DNA of 64,000 nucleotides from Kingdonia uniflora (GCA_014058105.1 JACGCM010001793.1:1550001-1614000); one strand, 5' to 3'. Shown: positions 34,156 to 44,290, counted from the first letter of the stretch. The notes: generated by a model not told the origin, from the letters alone. Translations and numbers: made by a program.

Positions 34156-34765
34156 TTCTAGTTTGAGCAGGAGCTCAAGGCTTCTGAAGGGGGGAGCCAT
34201 AATCCAGGAGGATCTAGGGATATTTTGAGGTGAACTGGTATGTGCAGAATGGAAATATCGTAAAGTCGTTCGAACGAGGTTTAGAGTCATTTAAATGACC
34301 CTTTTCCAACTCCCTGGAATTTGGCCCAGGAACCCAAGCCGTTCGAACAACTGCCTATTTTTATTAAAACAACCAATATTTAATCTTTTGAAATTTTGGC
34401 CCATAGACAAATTTCGTTCGAACGATCTTGGATGCCGTTCGAAAGAGTTTTCATGTTTCTAGGGTTTAAGACCAATTAGTGTAACGTCGTTCGAATGGGC
34501 TTGGATGCTGTTGTTATTCTGAGAGGTAGATTTTCCTCGAGATCCGTTCTACTATTATTTTTTTGTTCCCTAGTATATAAAGAGGACTTAGGTTATTATT
34601 TTAGCTTATGTTAGTTCAATAAAAGTTCTGAGGAAGAAGCTTAAGGTTTAGACTAATTCCATTATAATTAACTTCGTTTAAGCAATTGAAGCTCTTAAAG
34701 GGATTTTTACAAACTATATTTTTCTGCTAACTAGGGTTTCTCTCTTCGTTTTGTGGATTATTGGC

Positions 34766-35750
34766 AAAACTACTCGTCTCTCTCCATCTACTCCCCTCTT
34801 CTTGTTACCACCAACACCCATCATTAGCCTCATTACTTGAGACTTTTAAACTTTCTTGGACCTCCTGTTAGCTCGCTTCTTTCTGCTAATACCATGTTCT
34901 TTCAGCACAGCCTCGAACTCGAACCCTCCTTGAGTAACAGTATCTAATAGGGACTTCTTCCTTATTACCTTCGACGGAGGAACTGTTAAACAATAACACA
35001 TTATCAACAATAGAGAAACATTTGATTTTAATATTATATGTTATTATACTTACTTTGCTTCACAGTTCTGCACAGAAGTTCCATGGGTTCTTCATCATCT
35101 CTCGGAAGGCAATCACCCTTCACACATAAAACTCGCAAAAAAGTATTCCCCTCTACATGTAAAATATTTTTTCACACCATAAAACTGTAAAACATCTTCA
35201 GGAGATATTTTCCTCTCAGCCTCGTTCTCCTCCTATAACTTATTTAAAAATTTACAAACATTTATCACCTCCCACATGTTCCCGTTCAACTGAGCAGGAC
35301 ATACCCCAATGATATTCATAATCCTTTTTGCAAGATTGTTAAGGGACAGACTCAGCCCATACTTCAATTGAGATAACACAGAAAACCTTCTTCCAAGTCA
35401 CCCTGAACATTTCCATCACAATACTCCAAGGAGATTGATTTGTCTAACCCCCTATCTAATTTCTCTTACTCTAAATCATCCAACAAAAAGAAATGTTAAT
35501 CTGCAGATCCTACCATACAACTTTTAAACGGCTTATCGGCTATTCTATGAAATTGCCCCATCTTCCCTATAAGAGCTTTGGTTTTACAAAACTCTCTAAA
35601 TACGCCAGAGTTTGAAGAATATAATGCCAATTTTCCAGGGAAATTTGGAAATTGAATAACTTCTACTCCGTCCTCCCTATCGGATGTTACACTTTCGGAC
35701 TCAGCCGAACGACCGGAGGTCGAGGCCTCTAGAACAGGTGAAGTCTCCAT
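34766..35750 (-). pseudogene. Element B antisense gene, 5' part: PF04195-like domain
   Basis: Start METSPVLEAS at 35750, acidic Ser-rich N-terminus, then (after a frameshift near 35380) a stretch with LKYGLSLSLNNLAKRI, IIGVCPAQLNGNMWEVI and KYFTCRGEYFF: the same domain pattern as U3 in D and E. A clean intron, GTAAGT at 35053 to CAG at 34983 (71 bp), is followed by PPSKVIRKKSLLD. F interrupts it at 34760/31177. Confidence 0.66.
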
Positions 35751-36071
35751 ATCAACTACAACTCTACATATGAGATTTGATTCTACACAAAACTCCTCAC
35801 GTTCGACCTACATACAGGTCTAGGTATTCTATCATTATCTTTTACATATACATCACCCAGATACATATATCATTCGTATCTCTTTTTGCAAATATATTGA
35901 ATAAATTTTTATATGTTACTATAAATAGTAATTTTAAGGTTTAAATACCACAAAAAATAATAAACTTTTAAAAGAAACACATTCACAGTATCACAAATCG
36001 TTTACTAATTTTCAATGTATGAGTATAAATCTGACGTAGGGACAAATCCTTTCCTCACAGCGCTGCTATAT

Positions 36072-36081
36072 AACCACCTTC
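36072..36081 (-). promoter_or_regulatory. Possible TATA box of element B antisense gene
   Basis: Minus strand GGTTATATAGC precedes the gene in a context resembling D and E (ACGAAG...TATA-type box...AGCnnCGC). It lies about 320 bp before the ATG at 35750, leaving room for a 5' exon or intron. Other TATA-like words are nearby, so this is tentative. Confidence 0.35.
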
Positions 36082-36659
36082 GTGACTCAGTCTCTACAAC
36101 TCTCTCTCACTTTGATTGTTGATCACTCTCAATTAATTTCTCATTAAATTTTCTACTATTTTTTCACTTTTCACTCTCACTGTTCTTTAATTTTTCAAAA
36201 GGTTATAAACCTTTGAATGAAGAAGCTGAAGCATTATTTATATTTTCTCTCTCAAACTGCTGGCAGCTATTGTGCCTCGCACAAGTCGTCCTCGGTTTTG
36301 GAGCCGCAGAAACCCTTCTACAATTAATGTCAGACGTTTTACACCTTTTCTGTGAAAATACCTCCCCATCATTGCCCTCTCCCCTATATTTTAATATATT
36401 TTCATTTCTCTTACCCAAATCTCCCTCTGACCTCCCTACACTCATGATTACTCAACACTTACACGCAATCAAACTTTCCCTACAATTACACCATAAAGAA
36501 AATCAAAAGCTACCTATTTTTTCTATTTTTTTTCTTCTACTTATAGAAGTACTAATGTCATTTCCAAAATTCAAATTCATTTTTCACAACAGTCAACAAC
36601 AATATTTACAACAAAAGACGACAGATTCAAACATCATTCTTTTTATATTTCTTTTACAA

Positions 36660-37211
36660 TTATTCAAACTCATACAATTCATTTCCTCTTATATAATTAC
36701 ACCTAAGGCATCCAAGATGTCCTGGGAAGCCACACTGGATTAGTTTGCCTCCATTAATTCTCACATCTTTCAATTCCATCTCTTTTTCAGAAATTAATCT
36801 CACAGCCATTTCTCGAGCCGAAGGTTCTATAATCACTTTCCGAAATAGCTCCTTGCAGAAGTGACGTCCAAACTCAAGTTCCCTGCCCATCTAGTTTAAA
36901 CCATCAAACTGATACTTGGACAAAGGCAAGTCAGTTCATCTTACTTTATTGATGTTTCACTCCAAGAATCTTCTAAAGCAAAGCAGGCATTGGAATTCAC
37001 CAGATGTCCTCAAAACCTCAAGCGCATTATTTAAAACAAAAGAACTCTCAAAACCCCAAGCGTCGCGTATATCAATATTCTCATCATTATTCAATACAAA
37101 AACATCCCCCCATAAAAATATATACATTTTCCATACACTCAAGTCCACTTTAATACATCCTTTCTTTTTAACTTCCAAAACCCATATAGCCATAAATTTT
37201 TTCTCAACCAA
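36660..37211 (-). pseudogene. Element B antisense ORFs near the 3' LTR (unrecognised)
   Basis: Two minus-strand frames, 37211-36957 (84 residues) and 36890-36660 (76 residues), lie where U1 and U2 lie in D and E. They are separated by a few stops and a shift, and could be one broken gene. Readable words include GCIKVDLSVW, EPSAREMAVRLI and KDVRINGGKLI. I see no similarity to the D/E U2 protein and no known domain. Confidence 0.35.
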
Positions 37212-37228
37212 AGCTACTAATGACTTCA

Positions 37229-37244
37229 GTTGCGAGGGGGCGAT
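37229..37244 (+). promoter_or_regulatory. Element B polypurine tract
   Basis: GTTGCGAGGGGGCGAT abuts the 3' LTR and matches the tract before element A's LTR (1-26). This is where plus-strand DNA synthesis is primed in LTR elements. Confidence 0.7.
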
Positions 37245-37856
37245 TGTAAGGACCTATCCCTCGATTAAACCCAATTAGAACTATTTCTAATTCGAACTAC
37301 CTCCATATTAGACTCGCGCATTTTACATGTGACATAAACAGTCAGCATTGACACCTATGCCACGAACTGATGAAGAACATGGGTTGAGTACAATAGAAAA
37401 GCATGAACAAGTCAAAGACACCTGTCTCTCATGAACTTAACAGTTATTCATTCTTCCACCACTTACCACATTATTTGGAGAGAGTGGTTCAGCTCGATAA
37501 CAAATTGCGAGCAAGGTCTATATAAAGAAAAAGTTCCAAAAAAGACAAGGACCAGAAAATATACAAGAAATTACCAAGAAACCATATTTTCTAGATTCTC
37601 AAATACCAAACTTCTTATTTACAAGATCAAGTATTTCTAGTTCGAGAGATAACTTGTAATAAGATATCAGCCTCAAGCAATAAAAGTCACTGTTACTAAA
37701 ACTTTCAACTTGAGGTCATGGTTTTTTACCTATTCAAAGGCTTTCCACGCTAAATCACCTATGCCATTTCTTACTTTACATTAGTTTATATCATAGGAAC
37801 ATTGGTGGAAGAGCTAATTTTGACCCATCTCAGGCTTACAGAATTAAGCCATTACA
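37245..37856 (+). repeat. Element B 3' LTR
   Basis: 612 bp, TGTAAGGACC to CCATTACA. TATA box CTATATAAAG at 37518-37527. Followed by the target duplication TGCAG. Confidence 0.9.
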
Positions 37857-38498
37857 TGCAGTACACACAAAGATCATCCACTATGGTAAGCTCCTCCCCT
37901 CTCTCCTTTAATTGAATATTAATCACTCCCACCACACGGAAGAGATCATACATATTGAGATTTAACTGACCAGTTGCCCCATCGAAAAAATTCATCAACT
38001 TCTTTTGGTCAGCTTGAAGAGGCAACTTTAACATCTTTCTTATCTACTCTTGATGGACCAGAATCCCATCGAGAGGAGTGTCTTAATCTATCATCTCATA
38101 ATGGTATTCCTCTAACCTAATATCCTTAGGAATACTATACTTCACTTGAAAACATAGAATTTTGGTTATTTCAAGGGCCTCACCATAACACTCCCCTTCT
38201 TTCCCTTAGATATCTTCCTCCACCCCCCCCCCCCCCCCACCACCACTACCACTACCATCTCGATCACCTGCCTGTGGCTCATGATCCATGTCTGTCTCGG
38301 TACCCTCCTCATCCGAAACTGCCACAACCCTAGGTGCCACCTTATGCTGGTCGACACTTGCCACGTCTGTACTACTCAACGCAACCTTATACCTCCCACC
38401 TAACTTTTGGACACAGGTGTCACATCGATTAGAAGAGGCTCTACATCTGCAAGGTCCTCAAAGATTTATTTATCATCAATTTGGATAGGTTCAGCCAT
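37857..38498 (-). pseudogene. Element D antisense gene U3, 5' half
   Basis: Minus strand. ATGGCTGAACC at 38498, 10 bp after the splice acceptor (intron 39242-38509), exactly as in E. The N-terminus aligns with E (MAEP-QID, DVEPL-IDV). It is interrupted by TAA and by a run of 16 C (38223-38238) that encodes a Gly run in place of E's acidic stretch. The frame 38034-37852 carries [16 protein letters not shown] and DDLCVYC, the PF04195-like core, ending at B's insertion. Continues at 21521. Confidence 0.74.
38223..38238. repeat. Homopolymer of 16 C
   Basis: Uninterrupted C run followed by ACCACCACTACC-type triplets. It lies in D's U3 coding sequence and shifts the frame. Length may be unreliable in an assembly. 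Confidence 0.85.
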
Positions 38499-38508
38499 TT
38501 TAATGAAC

Positions 38509-39242
38509 CTAAAAATTAGATTCCCTTTTTTAAGTTAGTATATTATCATATCTGATATATTATATACGTTCATGTAATAATATTAGTATTATTGATGAAT
38601 TTCATCTCCAACACGTCATTCTTTACATTACTATCTGATACACAATTACTACATTCAGTTCTCGATAAAGGAGTTATTAGGTATTTATTAAGTCATAACA
38701 TCGACAACTATGTATCTGTCAATAACATCTTCTAATTGAAGTACAGGATCCCTAGCTTTTCGAAGACACTTCGACAGTACCGAGATTTCCCGCCATTCAA
38801 AACCGAGTTCAAAAATTTTTAAATTTACGTACTCTCCAGCATAAAATCCAGTCGTTTAGCAAGAAATACGGCGCTCTCACGGCTTCGATAGCATCCAACA
38901 CTCATATCACATCATACCAACCAAAGTCACGCCGTAGTCACAGTGCCAACAAAAAACACACTCTCTCCCTTCATCTTCAATCCTTACCCTCAACACTTCC
39001 TTCTAACACCTCCCTTAATCTTTTTCGACACCATTACACCATCATTCATACCACCATACAAACGATATCACAGAAATTTTATTCAAAACCCTAAATCTCT
39101 ACTTTTTTGAATACTTCCAATACACACATTTAAATAACAGTTACTTCTTACACTATCTCCACCATGTCTACATCTACAAAGGGTTTTTAAAGAATCATTA
39201 TACATCAAGCAATTACAAAAAAAATTGATAACAATCACTAAC
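38509..39242 (-). other. Conserved 5' intron of element D gene U3
   Basis: Minus strand donor GTTAGT (39242) and acceptor TTTTTAG (38509) give 734 bp, matching E's 707-bp intron at 7398-8104. Upstream exon ends ...AAAGGGATACC...AAG, as in E. Confidence 0.65.
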
Positions 39243-39403
39243 CTTGGAATCCCGCCTCTTCGGTATCCCTTTGCATTGCAATCAACCCACTTATCTCCTC
39301 CTTCCCAATGGTCGACAATGATGCAAGAGACGAGCAAAAAGAATCAGCTCTTGAAGAAAAAAAATTAGAAATAGTGGTGTGTGAACAGTCGTCGACTGCG
39401 GAG

Positions 39404-39413
39404 CTATTTATAG
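39404..39413 (-). promoter_or_regulatory. TATA box of element D gene U3
   Basis: Minus strand CTATAAATAGC in a block aligned with E 7213-7222, including the shared TCGAACGGTCGCGAAG about 40 bp upstream. Confidence 0.7.
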
Positions 39414-39842
39414 GCCCCACGGGACTGTTCATCACACCCCTTCGCGACCGTTCGAGTACTCAAACGTAATACCTTAATCACTTCTTCACAGAGTCTTTGA
39501 TCCTTCGCCTCCTAAATGCCAACAAGCCCATGCACTGTTGCTTCAACCCTTCCATATCTCCTTTTAACTCCTCTAATATATTCATTCTCACCAAAGTAAC
39601 TCTTATATTATCAAATAGAGATTGTACATCAAATTCCTAGTACCTTAAAATATTACCCACAGGAGAACACCTAGCCATTTTTTTCCAATATCCTCAACAT
39701 ATCTTTCCTTATTTAAATCTTCTCCTATATTCTTAGGAAATTTATAATTCAAATTTTAAACATTATTCGACAAAAATACTACTCGGACGTCGAGAAATCA
39801 TATATTCATATACCCAAGATAACAATTTTATATCAATAAATC

Positions 39843-39848
39843 TTTATT
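39843..39848 (-). terminator. AATAAA polyadenylation-like signal after D unit U2
   Basis: Minus strand GAATGAATAAAGATTT about 100 bp after the U2 stop. Plant signals are loose, so this is suggestive only. Confidence 0.4.
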
Positions 39849-39949
39849 CATTCAACATATCACATCATATTCGAGAACATTTATCATCACACACATCGAT
39901 AGCAACACAAATAAATTCATTTATTTCATGACCAACACTATACAACTCT

Positions 39950-40243
39950 TCAACCGGCCACATCATCTTCTTTCTTTACCAAAGCCTTGGCTCGATTCCT
40001 TATCTTACTAACGCGTTCCGGGGGACTCAACAATTGCAAATTAGAATGAAATGCATACTCCTCGTCCACCTCCTTGACCTCCAATTTACTCATCTCTTCA
40101 TGCATGGGCTCCACTGGCACCAACGGTTGCCCGTTTACATAGTTCCTACTGAAGTACCGATCAAGCAACTCATAATACTTAGCATGCACCCGGTTAAAAT
40201 GCTCGTCCTCCCAAACTTGAGCTCTCATCCTCACCATCTCCAA
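39950..40243 (-). CDS. Element D antisense unit U2: 97-aa ORF, uncharacterised
   Basis: Intact 97-codon frame on the strand opposite to gag-pol. Basic N-terminus (MVRMRAQVW), KYYELLDRYFS core, PVEP--EEMS and KEVDEEY acidic part, then a basic tail (IRNRAKALVKKED). A TATA box TATATAAATA lies at 40283-40274, about 35 bp before the ATG, and AATAAA about 100 bp after the stop. E carries an aligned, frameshifted copy (6375-6660). No transmembrane segment, signal peptide or known domain is visible. Being the only unbroken antisense frame in D, it may be chance or retained function. Confidence 0.55.
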   Translation of the reverse strand: MEMVRMRAQVWEDEHFNRVHAKYYELLDRYFSRNYVNGQPLVPVEPMHEEMSKLEVKEVDEEYAFHSNLQLLSPPERVSKIRNRAKALVKKEDDVAG

Positions 40244-40273
40244 TCCAACAAATAACTTTTTAGATTACCACGG

Positions 40274-40283
40274 TATTTATATA
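40274..40283 (-). promoter_or_regulatory. TATA box of element D unit U2
   Basis: Minus strand TGTATATAAATACC shortly before the U2 ATG; E has TATAAGTA at the matching place. Confidence 0.6.
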
Positions 40284-40571
40284 CACAAATCAGACTACGC
40301 AACCACCAACAATCCAATCCAACTTTAATTTGTATAGGAACTCTGAACATTCGAGTCAAGTCAAACCTCCTAGGAAACCATTTACGGGCCCCACATAGTC
40401 AACAAATTTCGATTCGAGATCATATTACCATGACCATTGCACTAAATATTTCCCTACAGTTCGACACAACTAACTATGTCAACACAACTCGACAAATTAT
40501 CTTTGGATAATAGATTTCCATTTCATTCGAGATCACCATATATTTATTCGATGCAAATTGAAAAATAAAAG

Positions 40572-41177
40572 TTTATTCATATGCTAACTGTTACATTTTA
40601 CATTCGACAATTCTTTCCTTCAATTACATTACAATAAGCTACCAGTTATATGTGGTCCTTCGACATGAATTACTCAAAGCTACATGCTTCTTTTCACCAG
40701 AATTTGGCATATCCTCCAGCGAAGAAAATATGGCCACCCTCCTCCTCTTAAACAACAACAAGCTTATAACCCCAGGGGGTTACAGTGACAACAACAACTG
40801 AAGAAACCACCACAAGAAGACCTGCCCGCCTTAGCATCATCATCTTTAATATGGGTAGTGGTCACTTCTCCAAACGTTAAATGCGCTTCGAGACCGTCGG
40901 TAACACCCAATAAAATTGGGACTAGAAGAAAGACTCCACCTTACCAATCTACGCATCCAACTCCATCATTCCCTCAAATATCGGCTCTACCGACTTTGAA
41001 TAATAAGAAAAAAGCGACATCCAGCCGAAGTCCAATTCCTTAAACTCCCCATACTTAACGTCAACATAGCCAAGGAAATTGTTATGCAACGTCTACAGCC
41101 GCGTCATCACCATCACAGCATACTCAACCTTCATAAAACTATCAAGCAAATAACTCATTTCTCCCCCTATTTATAAC
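40572..41177 (-). pseudogene. Element D antisense unit U1 (TATA box to AATAAA)
   Basis: Minus strand. TTATAAATAG at 41177-41168 and AATAAA at 40577-40572. It aligns with E 5436-6075 at both ends and in the short ATG-started frame (MKVEYAVMVMTRL, then stop). A further frame continues with VKYGEFKELDFGW and SYYSKSVEPIF. No recognised family. It may be a small gene, now broken, or a non-coding transcript. Confidence 0.48.
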
Positions 41178-41329
41178 CTCACCGTTCTGCCATAAATGTT
41201 CCTCAGGAAACTAATATGACCAGATTCATTTGACTTTCACCTTAGAAATGATAGAATACAGACTTTTATGACATTCGACAAACTGTTCACATCCCAATGT
41301 TCTTTTCGACACAACAACAAGTACTTATG

Positions 41330-41345
41330 TCGAGAATGGGTCAAT
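41330..41345 (+). promoter_or_regulatory. Element D polypurine tract
   Basis: TGTCGAGAATGGGTCAAT just before the 3' LTR matches E's tract (CGAGAATGGGGCGAT) with two changes. Confidence 0.6.
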
Positions 41346-41819
41346 TGTAGTAGCATATTTCCCAAATTTGATAAAGAGAAGCTAACATAATTTATTCGAA
41401 GACATTCTATCATTCGAGAATATGTTCCGCCTACGACCACAGTTCTAGATCCACCAAAGTAGCCATTATGCTTGGTCAAATAGAGCCGTTGGGAGATCTG
41501 CAAAGTTTACCCATTAACCACCAAAACAAGAAATTATTTTTCTTTTTGTAAACTTCTTGTATCTACTATAAAAACAGGCAGATAACGTATTATTCCAAAT
41601 CTATAACTCTACTATTCATTTATTCTTACTTTCTTACCAAACAGCAATTACAATAACTTGCAACTTATTAGATTTTTCATCAAAACCCTCCTCGAGGTCA
41701 TGGCTTTTCTTAGACATTACTGAGTTTCTACATAAAATCTTGTGTGTTTAAGCTAATTATTGCATAATCCTAACTAAAATATTGGTGAAGATTATTCTCC
41801 CAGAAAACACGCCATTACA
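41346..41819 (+). repeat. Element D 3' LTR
   Basis: 474 bp, TGTAGTAGC to GCCATTACA, followed by target duplication GATTC (41820-41824). Aligns with 2125-2600. Confidence 0.9.
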
Positions 41820-41824
41820 GATTC

Positions 41825-42099
41825 TCCACTATGATAAACATGTTTGATATGGTAAAAAAAATTGCAAGAACCTTATAGTAAGTGCAATACTATGAAGATA
41901 AAGAAGTAAAGCCTTTTACTCTTAAAGAGTTGTATAAACTACTTGATGAATCAGAAAAATGGATACAAGTGAGTATTGTCAATTGACTCCTTCAAAAGGT
42001 ATCTTTAAGGACTGATGAGAGAATAATTATGACATTTTTATTATACATGAACATCCATTTTATTCGTCTATTATATTTAATTTTGGGTACATATACGTA
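41825..42099. other. Right flank of element D
   Basis: AT-rich sequence that was contiguous with 2119 before D inserted. Nothing recognised. Confidence 0.4.
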
Positions 42100-43190
42100 T
42101 TTGAAACTGGGCACTTAAAGTCATAGAAAAGTATCTCCTGTTGTTCTTTAGCAAAGGATATCCAAGAGATAGGAAATATTTACACAAATATATTTGGAGT
42201 ATAATATAAAGGGATATTACATTCAAAATCCAAGAATTTTAATGAGGAGATATTCTACAAAAAAAATTATATTCAAGAATTTACATGGTTAGATGATTTC
42301 TCTACTCAACAAGGAAAGGATATAAAGATGTTCTCATATATCTTAGTAATTGATTGTAATAATATATATTGTAATATTCTAGATATGTGTAATATTGTTA
42401 AAGATTGAGTTCCTTCACCTATAAAAGGAACCCTCGCCCATTGTAATTTGGATATCATATTAGAGCAAGTTTAAAAGAAATGAAGTTTAGTTTTATCTTT
42501 TCTCTTCTTTTTATTTTGTAAATAACATAGTTATGCAATGATCTTGGGAATGATAAATAGATAATCCCTTCTAGCAATGACTAGAAGGAAGCCCTTACCC
42601 AAGTAACAATAATTATTGTGCAGTTTCTAGGAGTAGTTCTCTTTATACTTATATTTTAAAATAGTTATAATCATACTTCAAGGCTTAACCATAGCTAGTA
42701 AGTTTATTAGACTATTTAGCCAAAATCCAGTGTTATAACCATTAAACCAGATTTTTGGGCAAAAATAAAGAGAAGTTGCAGGAGATATTTAGCCAAACTT
42801 AGCCATAGTTGGAAGAATCACTCTAACACATCAGATTTAGTAAAACCAAATATGACCAAACCCTGGATGCCTAACCATGGATTTAGGGTTAATTTTGTCA
42901 TTAAAAATGTTTTACCAAGGATTTCTGACATGAATAATCCGCCTAGTAAAACTTCATGATTTTTATTATTGCTTTAGTTGGGTTGAATTCTAGTCGTAGC
43001 TATTCTCTTGATAATTGTTGCTTTAGTTTATTTATTTTCATCAAACTTTTGCAAAACCGTAATTCGGCCTAGAAAGTATTTATTTTCCTAAACCTCCCTG
43101 TGGATTCGATCTCAATCATCTGTACTACAATTCGACAACCGTACTTTGGCTAGAAAATGATAAATTTTTACGAGTAAATTTAAGGCTGTG
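42100..43190 (+). repeat. Possible degraded LTR
   Basis: Contains TATAAAAG (42420-42427), a long AT-rich leader, and near the end CCCTGTGGATTCGATCTC, the word often found near the 3' end of Athila-type LTRs (compare GGGATACGACCCCG at 52562 and 55720). No partner LTR, primer site or duplication was found. Could be unrelated. Confidence 0.3.
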
Positions 43191-43491
43191 GGAGTGCTTT
43201 AGGTCGAAGACATAAGCTTCTTTTTTGGGCTTCTCATTGTTGTTACTTTTTAACTTGAATAAGTAGAAAAGTAACTTATATTTGGGTATCCAAAGACCTT
43301 CTGAAACATCTATTTTGAGTTGGCTTAATTTTGTGTCAAAACTAGTTTAGAGTGGTCCTAGTATGTCAGAGTTTATCCGGTGGTTCATCCTCGTCAAAGA
43401 CTATTTGGTGGATCAACTACAGCTGGACTCGGTAAGTATGACTTAATATGACCTTGGTATGAGTTTATAAATATAAATAAGAAGTTTTGAT

Positions 43492-43675
43492 TTCAAAATA
43501 TATCGAACATGTTTTTCCCATGTTCGAACATGTTCCATTTAAGATGAAAAAAGCTATCATGTTTGAACATGATTCTTCCTTGTTCGAACATGTTTTTTCC
43601 ATGTTTGAACATGTTTGTTCTGAGTTGAATTTTCAGCTCATGTTAGAACATGTTTTGACCATGTTTGATCATAAT
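43492..43675. repeat. Cluster of CATGTTCGAACATG-type palindromes
   Basis: Six or seven copies of the 14-bp palindrome CATGTTCGAACATG, or one- to two-base variants (CATGTTTGAACATG, CATGTTAGAACATG), in under 190 bp, separated by T-rich spacers. The frame at 43487-43783 over it reads a repeated FEHV and is a by-product of the repeats. Confidence 0.82.
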
Positions 43676-44267
43676 GGGAATTTCGGGCAAAATTTTAATA
43701 AAACCTCAGTATTCTCAATTAGTTTACTGACTTTGTTTTTGAAGGTTTTGAAACTCATACCAAGAGTAACTTTCAGAGATTGAAAGGGATAACATTGAAC
43801 CCAAAATCTTAATCTCAAAGAGTTGTTAATTACTTCCCAAATAGTCAATTTGATATTTGACAGCTTGAGGGATTCAAGCTTGGCAGCTTTGGTGCATGAT
43901 TCAAAGTGAGGTATTACGAGAACGAAAGGCATTATGAAAATGGAGAATTGATTACAAAAAAAGTGATTATAGATAGGTAACCACGTGATCCATTTATCGA
44001 ATCTATAAATGATTAATATTCTTGTAATTTATTTTTTTATAGTGGAATTTAGTTGCCGAGGATTCGACAATGACCTATGGGTTTCCCATAGGGTTAATAT
44101 TGTGTGTTCCTATGTTATTTGATTAATTGTTTGTTGACACAAAATTATAGAATTGAATTAAATTAGGTTAGGGTCTCATTATTGGAAAATTAATATAAAG
44201 AATTATCAATCTAGCCAATTTTACCTAATTGTTCATAATCGATCAATTTCAAATACCTAAAATTTTT

Positions 44268-44290
44268 AATTTGTATCAGAGTAGTCACAC
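44268..44290 (+). promoter_or_regulatory. Copia-type primer-binding-like site (element H)
   Basis: TTTGTATCAGAGTAGTCAC resembles TGGTATCAGAGC, the site complementary to initiator tRNA-Met used by most copia elements. It sits about 60 bp before the gag start. The upstream LTR (probably ending near 44267) cannot be bounded without a partner. A TATA-like TCTATAAATG lies near 44001. Confidence 0.5.

Larger units (their letters stand above)
31177..34760 (+). mobile_element. Element F: internally deleted chromovirus-type gypsy element inside B
   Basis: LTRs 31177-31773 and 34200-34760 align throughout (start T-ATCCAGGAGGAT, end TGGATTA or TAGATTA). The flanks TTGGA (31172-31176) and TTGGC (34761-34765) are a probable duplication with one change. 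The purine tract GAAGGGGGGAG-like (about 34187-34196) precedes the 3' LTR. The 2.4-kb inside holds gag, protease, the last residues of RNase H and the C-terminal integrase/chromodomain part, but no RT and no integrase core. It would need proteins from another element. Confidence 0.8.
21522..37856 (+). mobile_element. Element B: full-length Tat-type gypsy element inserted in D's U3, carrying F
   Basis: LTRs 21522-22132 and 37245-37856 (611 and 612 bp) start TGTARGGACC and end CCATTACA. Flanks are TGTAG (21517-21521) and TGCAG (37857-37861), a 5-bp target duplication with one change. Removing B joins D's U3 at a matching place (the DDLCVYC stretch of 37857-37900 continues at 21521). Inside: primer site, gag, protease, RT, RNase H, aRH, integrase, 163-bp repeats, minus-strand U3-type gene, polypurine tract. 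F (31177-34760) sits inside that gene. Own length about 12.75 kb. A's LTR at 27-627 is the same family. Confidence 0.9.
2125..41819 (+). mobile_element. Element D: full-length Tat-lineage Ty3/gypsy retrotransposon carrying nested insertions E, B and F
   Basis: Two LTRs of the same family (2125-2600 and 41346-41819) both start TGTAGTA and end GCCATTACA. They are flanked by an exact 5-bp target duplication, GATTC at 2120-2124 and 41820-41824. Between them, in order, are a primer-binding-like site, gag, protease (cut by E), reverse transcriptase, RNase H, second RNase H, integrase, a hairpin spacer, and three minus-strand units (U3 cut by B, then U2, U1), then a polypurine tract. Removing E and B leaves about 12 kb. 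The second RNase H places it in the Tat/Ogre lineage. All pol frames carry stops. Confidence 0.9.

Noticed and set aside
36213..36743. 176-residue plus-strand ORF in element B
   Set aside because: It is rich in Leu/Phe/Ser because of AT-rich sequence, lies antisense to the minus-strand frame 36890-36660, and shows no family-like pattern.
42100..43190. Firm call of an LTR and element
   Set aside because: Only a TATA box and one LTR-end-like word support it; no second LTR or duplication. Kept as low-confidence feature only.
43487..43783. 98-residue ORF over the palindrome cluster
   Set aside because: Repeated FEHV words come from reading the palindromes; no coding evidence.
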